Of a DNA stretch of 64,000 nucleotides, positions 28,993-37,615 are shown one piece after another. Position 1 is the stretch's first letter. Each line of letters begins with the position of its first letter. The notes under the pieces were generated by a model, which was not told where the DNA came from, ran no database searches, and worked only from the letters and a program-made list of their open reading frames with translations. Source of the stretch: an uncultured Verrucomicrobiota bacterium (lineage in GTDB: Bacteria; Verrucomicrobiota; Kiritimatiellia; Kiritimatiellales; Pontiellaceae); contig CAJYAJ010000001.1 of the NCBI GenBank assembly GCA_913065005.1, positions 1 through 64,000 on the forward strand, read 5' to 3'. The translations under genes and the position numbers were made by a program.

Positions 28993-29889
28993 ATGATTGT
29001 AGAATTAGCAGCGTTTTTGAATTTAAGTGAGATGGTGGCGGAGCATCTGGTTTATACGTTGGGGGCGTTGGTTGTTTTCGTGGCATTGCGGCTGATTACA
29101 TCGATGATCATTCGGCGAAATGTTCAAGATGAGAAGCGATCGTATAATTTGCGCAAGACGTTTACGTATGTGTATTCGGGGTTGTTTTTGTTTTCAATGG
29201 GGTCGATTTGGCTGAATGGGATGGATTCGATCGGAACGTTCTTGGGGTTAACGAGTGCGGGCTTGGCGATTGCGTTGCACGATACGATTGCGAATTTGGC
29301 GGGGTTTTTCTTTATTGAGGCGCGGAAGCCGTTCCGAGTGGGTGAGCGGGTGGAGATCAATGGGGTGCAGGGCGATGTGATCGATGTCCGGTTGTTTCAG
29401 TTTAGTATTGTGGAGGTGGGTAATTGGGTGGATGCGGATCAGAGTACGGGTCGGATTATTCACGTGCCAAATAGCCATGTGTTGAAGTATCCGACGGCGA
29501 ATTCGCATGTGGGGTTTGAGTATATTTGGAATGAAATTCCGGTATTGATCACGTTTGAGAGTGATTGGAGGCGGGCGAAGGAGTTGATGTTGGCAATTGC
29601 GGGTGAGCAGGCTGAATCGCTTTCTACGGGGGCGCAAAATCAGATTCGCCGAGCGGCACGGAAGTATTTAATTGTGGCGGGCAAGTTAACGCCGATTGTC
29701 TATACGAGTGTAAAGGATTCGGGGGTGATGCTGACGATTCGGTATCTGGTGAACCCGCGGATGCGGCGCGGTACGGAGCAAAAAATCTGGGAAGAGATTT
29801 TGACGGCATTTCAGGCGGAACCTCAGATCGATTTGGCGTACCCAACGATTCGGTATTTTACGCCAGGAAATGTTCTGCCGCCTGCATAG
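28993..29889 (+). CDS. MscS-family mechanosensitive ion channel
   Basis: 298 aa. Two or three N-terminal membrane segments (HLVYTLGALVVFVALRLITS, TFTYVYSGLFLFSMGSIWL) precede the pore-lining helix around FLGLTSAGLAIALHDTIANLAG and the MscS beta-domain (GERVEINGVQGDVIDVRLFQFSI, IIHVPNSHVL). A C-terminal cytoplasmic domain follows. It resembles small MscS-like channels that relieve osmotic pressure. It lies on the opposite strand inside the biotin cluster; its last 32 bases overlap the 3' end of the esterase gene. Confidence 0.88.
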   Translation: MIVELAAFLNLSEMVAEHLVYTLGALVVFVALRLITSMIIRRNVQDEKRSYNLRKTFTYVYSGLFLFSMGSIWLNGMDSIGTFLGLTSAGLAIALHDTIANLAGFFFIEARKPFRVGERVEINGVQGDVIDVRLFQFSIVEVGNWVDADQSTGRIIHVPNSHVLKYPTANSHVGFEYIWNEIPVLITFESDWRRAKELMLAIAGEQAESLSTGAQNQIRRAARKYLIVAGKLTPIVYTSVKDSGVMLTIRYLVNPRMRRGTEQKIWEEILTAFQAEPQIDLAYPTIRYFTPGNVLPPA

Positions 29890-30511
29890 TTTGTTCAAAC
29901 GCATGGGCGGCGAGGGCGTGTCCGTGTCCTTTATATGAAATAAATTCACTTTGGGGCAGGTGGTTGTGTAGCCATTGTGCGGCTCCGATGGGAATGATTT
30001 GATCTTGGGTGCCGTGCATGATGAGTACGGGAATGGAGATCGAGGGGATGAGAGTTCTTAGATCGGTTTTGCGCAAATAGTCGAGTCCTTGATGGAGGGC
30101 GGGCAGGTCGAGGGGGGGGGGCTGTTTTTTTTGGTGGCTGGGGCGGTGCGGGGCGTGGACATTTTTGAAGAAGGTTTGAATTAGGGTGTGTGGATCTTGG
30201 TCGAGCTGTTTTTGCATCCGTTTCAAGATGCGGGGGGCGGTGCCGTGTTCGTAGTCGGGTTGTTTGCAGAAGCAGGCGGTTCCAGACAGTAAAACGAGTT
30301 TTTGACACCGTTTGGGAAGTTGTTCAAAGGCGATGAGCCCGCCCATGGAACCGGTTAGGATGGCATCAGCTTGGGGTAGTGTTTGTTGCGTGAGGGCAGT
30401 GGCTCCGCTGAGGAGCTGGACGTCGAAGTGAGTGGCTAGTCGGTCTCCGAGGGGTTGGATGGCGTTTGTGCTGTGGGCCCAGCCGGAAATAATGAGAAGA
30501 GTCTTTTTCAT
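29858..30511 (-). CDS. bioH: Alpha/beta hydrolase, probable pimeloyl-ACP methyl ester esterase (BioH-like)
   Basis: 217 aa. Nucleophile elbow ILTGSMGGLIAFEQ (Ser in the GSMGG turn), acid in HGTQDQIIPIG and His in KGHGHALAAHAF complete a triad. Placement directly after bioF and near bioC implies the esterase that releases pimeloyl-ACP. Sequence divergence means BioG- or BioV-like non-orthologous types remain possible. The coding strand contains a run of ten C (G10 at 30112-30121) and nearby eight A in the middle of the gene, before the acid and His; slippage there would inactivate it. Confidence 0.78.
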   Translation of the reverse strand: MKKTLLIISGWAHSTNAIQPLGDRLATHFDVQLLSGATALTQQTLPQADAILTGSMGGLIAFEQLPKRCQKLVLLSGTACFCKQPDYEHGTAPRILKRMQKQLDQDPHTLIQTFFKNVHAPHRPSHQKKQPPPLDLPALHQGLDYLRKTDLRTLIPSISIPVLIMHGTQDQIIPIGAAQWLHNHLPQSEFISYKGHGHALAAHAFEQTMQAAEHFLA

Positions 30512-31668
30512 GATGGGATGGCGCGAATGATAGCACGGGTGGCGCGGTCGATATCGTCGTCGGTGTGGGCGAGGGTGAGGCTGATGCGTAGACGGGCGGT
30601 ACCTTCTGGAACAGTGGGGGGGCGAATGGCTCCGACGAGGATATCTTGTTCTTTGAGGGAGGCGGCGATGTGCATGGCTTGATGGTTATCTCCAATAACG
30701 ATAGGAATAATCTGACTGGCAGATTGGAGTGTGTTGAGTCCGTGAGATTGAAGTGCTTTACGAAAATGGGCGGCTTTTTCGAGTAGGCGTGTGCCCAAGT
30801 CGGGTTCGTTTTCGAGAATTTCTAAGGCGCCGAGGGCGGTGCCGAGTTGAGCGGGCGGGGGCGCGGTGGTGTAGATGAAGGATCGGGAGGTTTGGATGAG
30901 GTGCTGGCGGAGGAGGGCGGTGCCGCAGATATAGCCGCCGTAGCCGGCGAGGGCTTTACTGAGGGTGCCCATGGTGAGGGTGGTGGCGGATTGGAGGTTA
31001 TGTTCGTGGATGCGTCCGCTTCCGGTGGGACCGAAAATACCCATAGCATGGGCTTCGTCGACCATGAGCATGGCGTTGTGATTGGCGGCTAGGAAGGCGA
31101 TTTCGGGGAGGGGGGCGAGGTCGCCATCCATACTGAAAAGCGATTCGGTGAGGATGAGGCGGCGGCGTCCATTGGCGGGATGTTGTTCGAGGCGGTGTTG
31201 AAGGTCTGTGGGGTCGTTGTGTTTGAAGCGGATGAGTTTGGCACCGGAGAGGCGGGCACCGTCGAGCATGCAGGCGTGGATGAGGCGGTCGGCGAAGATG
31301 AGATCGTGACGATCGACGAGGTGGGGAATCGTGCCGAGGCTGGTGAGGTAGCCGGAGCCGTAGAGGAGGGCGGCGGGTTGATTTTTGCAAGCGGCGAGGC
31401 GGGTTTCGAGTTCTTCGTGGAGAGGGAGGGTGCCGCTGACGAGGCGGGAGGCGGTGGCACCGGTGCCGTATTCTTCGAGGGCGGTTCGGGCGCGTTCGAT
31501 GAGGTGGGGGTGGTGGGCGAGGTTGAGGTAGTCGTTGCCGGAGAAGTTGAGAATGCGTTTTCTGTTCTCTTTGATGATACCGCCGGTTTGGGCTTGTACA
31601 GAGGCTTGTCGAGTTAACCCGCGTGTGGCGGCCTCATCAAGTTTTTGCTGAATCCAATCTTCTTTCAT
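30508..31668 (-). CDS. bioF: 8-amino-7-oxononanoate synthase
   Basis: 386 aa from the ATG at 31668, the usual BioF length; an ATG at 31710 would add 14 residues. PLP-dependent alpha-oxoamine synthase: NFSGNDYLNLAHHP, the LVSGTLPLHEELE segment, MLMVDEAHAMGIFGPTG, and the Schiff-base lysine region TLTMGTLSKALAGYGGYI. It condenses pimeloyl-ACP (or CoA) with alanine. The stop overlaps the esterase start by four bases, so these two form the first transcription unit of the cluster. Confidence 0.95.
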   Translation of the reverse strand: MKEDWIQQKLDEAATRGLTRQASVQAQTGGIIKENRKRILNFSGNDYLNLAHHPHLIERARTALEEYGTGATASRLVSGTLPLHEELETRLAACKNQPAALLYGSGYLTSLGTIPHLVDRHDLIFADRLIHACMLDGARLSGAKLIRFKHNDPTDLQHRLEQHPANGRRRLILTESLFSMDGDLAPLPEIAFLAANHNAMLMVDEAHAMGIFGPTGSGRIHEHNLQSATTLTMGTLSKALAGYGGYICGTALLRQHLIQTSRSFIYTTAPPPAQLGTALGALEILENEPDLGTRLLEKAAHFRKALQSHGLNTLQSASQIIPIVIGDNHQAMHIAASLKEQDILVGAIRPPTVPEGTARLRISLTLAHTDDDIDRATRAIIRAIPS

Positions 31669-31740
31669 GTCTACAGAAGATACCGCTTGAGGGAGGGCTT
31701 GCCTAAACATTTATTCGAATGTCTATGATCTGGTTTTGCT

Positions 31741-32143
31741 TTAGGGGAGGAAGGTGGGATAGGCAACGGCGCGGTAGAAGCAGTTAGAGGTATTATTGGT
31801 GGGAAGTGAAAAGGTACTTGTTTCGGAGGTAAGTTGAAGTTCTACGGGGATGGTTTGCCAGTCGGGTTGGGTGAGGGATTGGGTGGATACCTTCTTCGAG
31901 ATGAATCTCGGTTAATTGGTGACAGGATGCGAAGGCGCGATCGCCGATGGTTGTGATGGGGGTTCCATTGTATTCGGCTGGTGCGCTAATACTGCCCGTG
32001 GCTTCTGGGTTGCAGTTGGTAACTGCATAGCGGGGACCAAGACCATCATCCCATTCAATCTCTCCAAATTGCAGGTCTGAGAGGTCCGCAGCATATGCAC
32101 TGATCAGTCCCAAAAGGAAAAAAGATAGAATGATCGTTTTCAT
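31741..32143 (-). pseudogene. Remnant of a secreted leucine-rich-repeat protein
   Basis: The ORF (116 aa) starts with a signal peptide (MKTIILSFFLLGLISAYA), then GSISAPAEYNGTPITTIGDRAFASCHQLTEIHLEEG in two steps, a BspA-like LRR_5 repeat. After about codon 85 the frame is lost and the peptide becomes random. One frame over, LTQPDWQTIPVELQL...TSNCFYRAVAYP continues to TAA at 31741, and this matches the C-terminal module of other exported proteins here. The gene seems to have lost most repeats in a deletion that joined the two ends out of frame. Confidence 0.6.
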
Positions 32144-32289
32144 GTGTTTTTTATAAGATATTAATTACTGAATAATATATAATTTTTTACCTTAATTTGC
32201 ATGTGTCGTATGCCTGACTCTCTCGCTTTTAGATTTATTTTTTGTGTCGCGACTGGTATCGTGAGTTTTTGTGAATTAGGGAGTCTGTA

Positions 32290-34038
32290 ATGAGTTTTAA
32301 TGAAGAGCGCGCGCATCCGGAGGGATGGAATAAAGAGAAGCTGGTGAGTCGGTACGTGACGGAGGGCGTGGAGAGTGCGCCGCATCGATCGTATTATTAT
32401 GCGATGGGGATGACGGAGGAGCAGATTCATCAGCCTTTGGTTGGGGTGGCGACATGCTGGAACGAGGCGGCTCCGTGTAATATTGCGCTCTCGCGTCAGG
32501 CGCAAGCGGTGAAGAAGGGGGTGGATGGATCAAAAGCGACACCGCGCGAGTTTACGACGATTACGGTGACCGATGGGATTGCGATGGGGCATGAGGGGAT
32601 GCGTTCTTCTTTGGTTTCGCGGGAAGTGATTGCGGATTCGGTTGAGCTGACGATGCGGGGGCATTGTTATGATGCGTTGGTAGGATTGGCGGGGTGTGAT
32701 AAATCGTTGCCGGCGATGATGATGGTGATGTTGCGGTTGAATGTGCCTTCGGTTTTTATGTATGGTGGAACCATTTTACCGGGGAGTTTTCGTGGAAAAG
32801 ATGTGGATGTGGTGAATGTCTTTGAAGCGGTTGGTAAACATGCAAGTGGGGAGTTCTCCGATTCAGATTTGAAGGAGCTTGAGTGTGTGGCGTGTCCTTC
32901 GGCGGGCGCGTGTGGGGGTCAATTTACGGCGAATACGATGGCGTGTGTTTCGGAGGCGATCGGATTGGCGTTGCCTAATTCTGCGGGGGCACCTGCGCCG
33001 TATGAGAGCCGGGACGCCTATGCGGAGGCATCGGGTGCCGCGGTGGTTGAGTTGATCAAAAATGGGGGTCCGTATCCGCGGGATATTGTGACGCGGAAGT
33101 CGATGGAGAATGCGGCGGCGATTGTGGCGGCAACAGGGGGGTCGACCAATGCGGCACTTCATTTACCGGCGATGGCGCATGAGGCAGGAATTGAATTTAA
33201 TTTATTTGATGTGGCGGAGATTTTCAAGAAGACGCCGTATATTGCGAATTTACGGCCCGGAGGAAAGTATGTTGCGAAGGATCTGTTTGATGTTGGTGGC
33301 GTGGGCGTGGTGATTAAAGAGTTGTTGGATCATGGCTATATGCATGGCGATTGCATCACGGTTACAGGCAAGACGTTGGCGGAGAATTATGCGAATGTGA
33401 CGTTGCCTGAAAATCAGGATGTGGTATTCCCAATTTCGAATCCGATTCATCCAACGGGTGGAGTTGTGGGGTTGAAGGGTAATTTGGCACCGGAGGGTGG
33501 CATTGTGAAAATTGCGGGCTTGAAGGAGTTGATTTTTGAGGGGCCCGCGCGTGTTTTTGATGGCGAGCAGGCGGCGTTTGAGGCGGTGCAAAATCGTGAT
33601 TATGAGGATGGTGAGGTGTTGGTGGTTCGTTATGAGGGTGCGAAGGGGGGACCGGGGATGCGTGAAATGCTGTCAACCACGGCGGCACTCTATGGACAGG
33701 GTGCGGGTGATAAAGTGGCGTTGATTACGGATGGACGTTTTTCTGGCGGTACGCGTGGATTTTGTATTGGGCATATTGGACCGGAAGCGGCTGTTGGGGG
33801 GCCGATTGGGCTTTTGAAGAATGGCGATTTGATTCGGATTGATGCGGAAGCGGGCACGTTGGATGTGAAGTTAAGCGATGAAGAGCTGGCGGAGCGGCGG
33901 GCGCTATGGCAGCCGCGTGAGACGCTTTATACCTCGGGAGCTCTGCATAAATTTGCGCAGCTGGTGGGACCGGCGTGCGATGGAGCGGTTACGCATCCGG
34001 GTGCGCTGGCGGAGCGGCATACGTTCGTGGATCTTTAA
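32290..34038 (+). CDS. ilvD: Dihydroxy-acid dehydratase
   Basis: 582 aa. It dehydrates 2,3-dihydroxy-isovalerate and -methylvalerate in valine and isoleucine synthesis. Fe-S ligand cysteines are visible in [29 protein letters not shown] and [37 protein letters not shown] is the C-terminal signature. The upstream 145 bases show no attenuator peptide or T-box that I can recognise. The 3' end overlaps the convergent cinA-like gene by four bases. Confidence 0.96.
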   Translation: MSFNEERAHPEGWNKEKLVSRYVTEGVESAPHRSYYYAMGMTEEQIHQPLVGVATCWNEAAPCNIALSRQAQAVKKGVDGSKATPREFTTITVTDGIAMGHEGMRSSLVSREVIADSVELTMRGHCYDALVGLAGCDKSLPAMMMVMLRLNVPSVFMYGGTILPGSFRGKDVDVVNVFEAVGKHASGEFSDSDLKELECVACPSAGACGGQFTANTMACVSEAIGLALPNSAGAPAPYESRDAYAEASGAAVVELIKNGGPYPRDIVTRKSMENAAAIVAATGGSTNAALHLPAMAHEAGIEFNLFDVAEIFKKTPYIANLRPGGKYVAKDLFDVGGVGVVIKELLDHGYMHGDCITVTGKTLAENYANVTLPENQDVVFPISNPIHPTGGVVGLKGNLAPEGGIVKIAGLKELIFEGPARVFDGEQAAFEAVQNRDYEDGEVLVVRYEGAKGGPGMREMLSTTAALYGQGAGDKVALITDGRFSGGTRGFCIGHIGPEAAVGGPIGLLKNGDLIRIDAEAGTLDVKLSDEELAERRALWQPRETLYTSGALHKFAQLVGPACDGAVTHPGALAERHTFVDL

Positions 34039-34814
34039 TCGGCGCGTTCTTTGGGCCGATCGAGCCAATCGCTGAATAGTTTGAGCAGATGGGTGTGATG
34101 TTGGTCTAGCTCGTTTTCGAGATGAGCTTCGGCAGTGAGCCGAATTTCAACGCGTCCTTGCGCGGGATAGAAGCCGGGGTCGATTCCTTCAGGCATCGAG
34201 ATGTTTTGGAGTTGGATTTGTTCTACGATATCGGATTCGCCGATTCCGCGGGTGTGAATGGATCGGACGAGTTTGGGGGTGAGGTGAGCATATTGGCTCT
34301 TTAGCTCGGGGAGGATGGATTTTTCTATGATGGCATTAAATTCATTCGGGGGTCCGGGAAGTAGATAGCAACGTTTGTTTTGGGGGAGATCAATGCGTTG
34401 GGCGGGTGCGGCGCCGATGGGGTTGGGCAGTACGGTGGCTTCTTCGAGGACGAGCGCTTGGCGTAGCCCGATGGAGTTGAGTTTGCGACCGCGTTTTTGA
34501 TACCACTCTTTGAGATAGTCGGCGGTGGGGGGATGTGGGTGAATGGCGCGATTGAATAGGGCGGCGAGAGCATCCCGTGTGATATCGTCGACGGTGGGAC
34601 CGAGCCCGCCACTGATGAACAAGATGGGGGTGCGTTGGAGCGCTTCTTGTGCAACGGATTTTATGAGATCGATATGATCTCCGATGGAGGTATCGCGTAC
34701 GAGATCAATGCCTATCGAGAAGAGCGCGGCTCCAAGATCACGTCCGTGCGTGTTGAGGGTGCGTCCAGATAATAGTTCGTTTCCAATGGAGATGAGTTCA
34801 GCGTTTGGTTTCAT
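34035..34814 (-). CDS. CinA-like nucleotide hydrolase, MoCF-biosynth domain only
   Basis: 259 aa. The fold signature is [20 protein letters not shown] at the N-terminus, [19 protein letters not shown] in the middle and [14 protein letters not shown] later. This is the COG1058 half of CinA, an ADP-ribose or FAD pyrophosphatase. The C-terminal nicotinamide-nucleotide amidase (PncC) half of full-length CinA is absent. It stands alone on the minus strand. Confidence 0.87.
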   Translation of the reverse strand: MKPNAELISIGNELLSGRTLNTHGRDLGAALFSIGIDLVRDTSIGDHIDLIKSVAQEALQRTPILFISGGLGPTVDDITRDALAALFNRAIHPHPPTADYLKEWYQKRGRKLNSIGLRQALVLEEATVLPNPIGAAPAQRIDLPQNKRCYLLPGPPNEFNAIIEKSILPELKSQYAHLTPKLVRSIHTRGIGESDIVEQIQLQNISMPEGIDPGFYPAQGRVEIRLTAEAHLENELDQHHTHLLKLFSDWLDRPKERAD

Positions 34815-34925
34815 ATGGCTTCTTTCGGTTTGCGTCCTCTTTTTTCTTATTGTGAGTTGGTATGTTGATACAGGAGCTGAAGATCAATGCGAGGTTTCTT
34901 TACGTGAAGGGGTAGATTTTCTAGG

Positions 34926-35840
34926 TTGAGTGAGGTGAAGAGTTCTATACAGGTAGATGAATCGATGGCGTCGTTGCGGCTGGATCAGGCGGTGGCGAGT
35001 GGCACGGAGATGAGTCGGTCGCAGGTGAAGCGGTTGATTGATGGCGGTCGGGTTACTTTGAATGGGGTTGTGGTGAAGGCGCATGCTTCGTTGTCGGTGG
35101 GCGATTGCATTGCTTGGGAGTGCGAGGTGGCTATTGAGGAGACTCCACAGCCTGAGGCAATGGCGTTGGATATACTGTTTGAGGATGAATTTGTTTTGGT
35201 ATTGAACAAGCCGGCGGGATTGCTGGTGCATCCGGGTGCGGGGCATGGGGATGGAACGTTGTTGAATGGGTTGCTTGCGTATGATGCTGTTTTTTCTTCG
35301 GTCGATCGGGCGGGGATTGTGCATCGGTTAGATAAGGATTCGAGTGGCGTGCTTGTGGTGGCGAAAAGTGAGGCGGCGCAGAAGCATTTGCAGGCACAGT
35401 TTAAATCGCGTACGACGGAGAAGCGGTATACGGCGTTGGTGCAGGGGGTTCCTCCACAGGTGGCGCGGTTGGAGCATGCGTTGGGACGGCATCCGGTGCA
35501 TCGAAAGAAACAGGCGGTGGTGAAGAAGGCAGGTCGGATTGCGATTTCGCAGGTGTATTTGGAGGCGGCGTTTGGAACGGCTGCGCAAGTGGGTGTTGAG
35601 ATTGAGACGGGGCGAACGCACCAGATTCGGGTACAGCTGGCGTATATCGGCCATGCGGTTATTGGGGATGCGTTGTATAGCCCTCGAAAGCGTATTTCAG
35701 GAGTGGAAGTGGAGCGGCAGATGTTGCATGCGAGTCGCCTTACTTTTACGCATCCGGAGAGTGAAAAGCGCTTTTGCTTTGAGGCACCCTTGCCAGATGA
35801 TATGTTAGCGTGCATTAAAAATCTACGGGAGTGTATGTAA
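34926..35840 (+). CDS. rluD: Ribosomal large-subunit pseudouridine synthase, RluD/RluA family
   Basis: 304 aa starting at TTG 34926; GTG 34935 is an alternative. An N-terminal S4 RNA-binding domain (RLDQAVASGTEMSRSQVKRLI) precedes the catalytic domain with KPAGLLVHPGAGHGDGTLLN and the catalytic Asp in IVHRLDKDSSGVLVVAK, then GRTHQIRVQ. RluD modifies 23S rRNA helix 69; family membership is certain, the exact position inferred. The next gene starts in its stop (TAATG). Confidence 0.9.
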   Translation: MSEVKSSIQVDESMASLRLDQAVASGTEMSRSQVKRLIDGGRVTLNGVVVKAHASLSVGDCIAWECEVAIEETPQPEAMALDILFEDEFVLVLNKPAGLLVHPGAGHGDGTLLNGLLAYDAVFSSVDRAGIVHRLDKDSSGVLVVAKSEAAQKHLQAQFKSRTTEKRYTALVQGVPPQVARLEHALGRHPVHRKKQAVVKKAGRIAISQVYLEAAFGTAAQVGVEIETGRTHQIRVQLAYIGHAVIGDALYSPRKRISGVEVERQMLHASRLTFTHPESEKRFCFEAPLPDDMLACIKNLRECM

Positions 35841-36460
35841 TGGCGGAGCCATCATTATCATCGGTTCTTGAGGGGCTTGAAGCGTATTTAGGCTATAAAA
35901 AACTGCAGGGGATCACGCGGGTTGAGGTGGAGCAAGCGGTGCGTGATTCGTTGCTTGAAGAGGCGGATATGCCGGCGGCTGTGGTGTCAGAAGTGACGAC
36001 CCAAGAGGCACGGGTTTTACCTGATTCTTCAAAAGAGCTGTTTGCTGTGGAGGGGTTGGCGAAAGAGCCAGCGATTCTTTTTTTATGTGATGGGGGTGCG
36101 GCGGAGTCGGTGTACACGGACGAGCGGGGTGCTATGCTGAGTCGTATGATTCAGGCGATGGAACAGACGAAGGATCAGGTGGGGGTTGTGCGGATGCCTT
36201 CGAAGTTGAAAAATGGAGTGCATGAGATGCATTCTCTCTTTGAGGAAGTTGTGCCGCGTTCGTGTGTGGTTTTTGGGGGTGCGGTTTTGGAGCGAGTATT
36301 GGGCAAACGAGTGGCTTTTGAATCGATGCGGGGGCGTTGGATCGAGCTGAATGGGGTGCGGTTGATGCCGACGCATGCGTTGAGTCATATGTTGCGTAGC
36401 CTATCGGCGAAGAAGGAAACCTGGAAGGATTTGCAGCTCGTAATGAAATATCTGAAGTAG
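35840..36460 (+). CDS. Degenerate uracil-DNA glycosylase-like (family 4 fold) protein
   Basis: 206 aa from the ATG overlapping the rluD stop. The last 100 residues follow a family-4 UDG segment by segment: VVPRSCVVFGGAVLERVLG, SMRGRWIELNGVRLMPTHA, MLR, and TWKDLQLVMKYL. The GEGPG...GRPFVGKAG active-site stretch is replaced by FLCDGGAAESVYTDERGA, and the four Fe-S cysteines of true UDGs are missing (only two Cys in all). Glycosylase activity is therefore unlikely. The N-terminal 70 residues look like a flexible linker. The role is unknown; similar UDG-fold relics exist in DNA-polymerase accessory proteins. Confidence 0.65.
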   Translation: MAEPSLSSVLEGLEAYLGYKKLQGITRVEVEQAVRDSLLEEADMPAAVVSEVTTQEARVLPDSSKELFAVEGLAKEPAILFLCDGGAAESVYTDERGAMLSRMIQAMEQTKDQVGVVRMPSKLKNGVHEMHSLFEEVVPRSCVVFGGAVLERVLGKRVAFESMRGRWIELNGVRLMPTHALSHMLRSLSAKKETWKDLQLVMKYLK

Positions 36461-36462
36461 AC

Positions 36463-36491
36463 TTGAACGAGTTGAGAGATTCGAGGTCATA
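36463..36491 (+). promoter_or_regulatory. Possible ECF-type autoregulatory promoter of the sigma gene
   Basis: TTGAAC (36463-36468), 17 bases, GTCATA (36486-36491), followed 26 bases later by the sigma ATG. The GAAC and GTC cores resemble the -35/-10 elements that many ECF sigma factors use on their own gene. Confidence 0.32.
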
Positions 36492-36517
36492 AGGCGGGGA
36501 GAGACGAGCAACAGGGT

Positions 36518-37111
36518 ATGACGGAGGAAAGTCCAGATTCAAAGCAGGATGATAGCCAGTGGGTCGAGTTGGCTCAACAAGGCGATACAGCTGCATTTGA
36601 TAAGCTCGTTGAGATGTATCATTCACGGATTTATACGCTGACGTATCAAATGACGTCGAACCGCGAGGATGCAGAGGATTTAACGCAAGAGGTTTTTGTG
36701 AAGGCGTTTGAGGCGTTGCCCCGGTTTAAGAGGCGTTCTTCTTTTTATACGTGGCTCTATCGGATCGGGATTAATAAGACGATTAATTACAGGAAGAAGC
36801 GGAATCGGAATCGGCCGTTGAGCTTGGATGCGATGGAGCAAGAGGTCAAACAGGATGAGATTTATCACGATTTAAGTAGTAAGGGATCCCCGTTGCGCAA
36901 CCTGAGTTTAAGTGAGTTGCAATTAAAATTGAACGAAGCGATGCAGGGTCTGTCGGATAAGCACAGAACCGTTGTGGTTATGCATGATATGCAGGGTATA
37001 CCGCATGATGAAATCGCTAAAGTTGTTGGGGTTTCGGTGGGAACGGTTCGGTCGCGGTTGTTTTATGCCCGTCGACAATTGCAGGCGGATTTAGGGGAGT
37101 ATGTGAAATGA
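36518..37111 (+). CDS. RNA polymerase sigma factor, ECF (sigma-70 region 2 and 4)
   Basis: 197 aa. Region 2 spans about residues 25-90 (MTSNREDAEDLTQEVFVKAF, RRSSFYTWLYRIGINKTIN), and region 4 about 130-185 (LSDKHRTVVVMHDMQGIPHDEIAKVVGVSVGTVRSRLF in segments). There is no region 1 or 3, hence the ECF/group 4 class of RpoE type. The next gene overlaps by four bases and encodes a one-TM protein, the classic place for an anti-sigma factor. Confidence 0.92.
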   Translation: MTEESPDSKQDDSQWVELAQQGDTAAFDKLVEMYHSRIYTLTYQMTSNREDAEDLTQEVFVKAFEALPRFKRRSSFYTWLYRIGINKTINYRKKRNRNRPLSLDAMEQEVKQDEIYHDLSSKGSPLRNLSLSELQLKLNEAMQGLSDKHRTVVVMHDMQGIPHDEIAKVVGVSVGTVRSRLFYARRQLQADLGEYVK

Positions 37112-37548
37112 GCCAACAGAGAGAGCACGGATTGAGCGAGGATCAGCTTTTGCAGGTGTTGCATTTGAAGCGATATGAATCCGCAGATGAAGGGCGGTTG
37201 CTTCGGAATCGGCAGAACATTATGCGCGAGGTACGTTCGATTCAGGTTAACCGGAGGCCGTCGTTACTTGAGCGGTTGGAAACTCATTTGGGGTGGTTCT
37301 ATGCGGAGCCTAAGTATGGTTTAGCGTTAATTTTTCTGCTCTTCGCATTGCTGCAATTTGTTGGAGTAGATCGAACGAACTCGGAGGCGAGTGTGGGGGT
37401 TTATGCTGATTTGAGTGGGATTCCTGCAGAGGTAATGTTGGAGGAGGAGTTAGAGGTCTATCCCGATTTGCCCGCCCATATCCGGTTGTTTGCGTCCCCG
37501 ACGGGTGGGGATGGAACGGTTTTGCCTGCTACTTTTGAATTTGAGTAA
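37108..37548 (+). CDS. Putative anti-sigma factor, single-pass membrane protein
   Basis: 146 aa. A cytoplasmic N-terminal half (HGLSEDQLLQVLHLKRYE...RSIQVNRRPSLLERLE) is followed by one membrane helix (YGLALIFLLFALLQFVGV, residues about 70-88) and a short extracytoplasmic acidic tail. It has no cysteine, so it is not a zinc-anti-sigma (ZAS) protein. The ATGA overlap with the ECF gene and the topology support an anti-sigma role; sequence alone does not prove it. Confidence 0.6.
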   Translation: MSQQREHGLSEDQLLQVLHLKRYESADEGRLLRNRQNIMREVRSIQVNRRPSLLERLETHLGWFYAEPKYGLALIFLLFALLQFVGVDRTNSEASVGVYADLSGIPAEVMLEEELEVYPDLPAHIRLFASPTGGDGTVLPATFEFE

Positions 37549-37574
37549 GAATTTCTCTACTTCATATCTCCTGA

Positions 37575-37609
37575 AGAGGGGCACGTAGTGATGCGTGCCC
37601 CTCTGTTTT
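37575..37609 (+). terminator. Rho-independent terminator after the sigma/anti-sigma genes
   Basis: A perfect 11-bp stem AGAGGGGCACG / CGTGCCCCTCT with an eight-base loop, followed by GTTTTATTTCTTT on the plus strand. It ends the plus-strand transcript just before the convergent rpiB-glyA gene. Confidence 0.82.
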
Positions 37610-37615
37610 ATTTCT

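Noticed and set aside
32144-32289. Possible T-box or leader peptide before ilvD
   Set aside because: No run of Leu/Ile/Val codons, no T-box motif and no terminator/antiterminator pair in the leader.
34985-35815. 276-aa minus-strand ORF opposite rluD
   Set aside because: Antisense shadow of an unambiguous pseudouridine synthase; composition is low-complexity and no start signal is seen.
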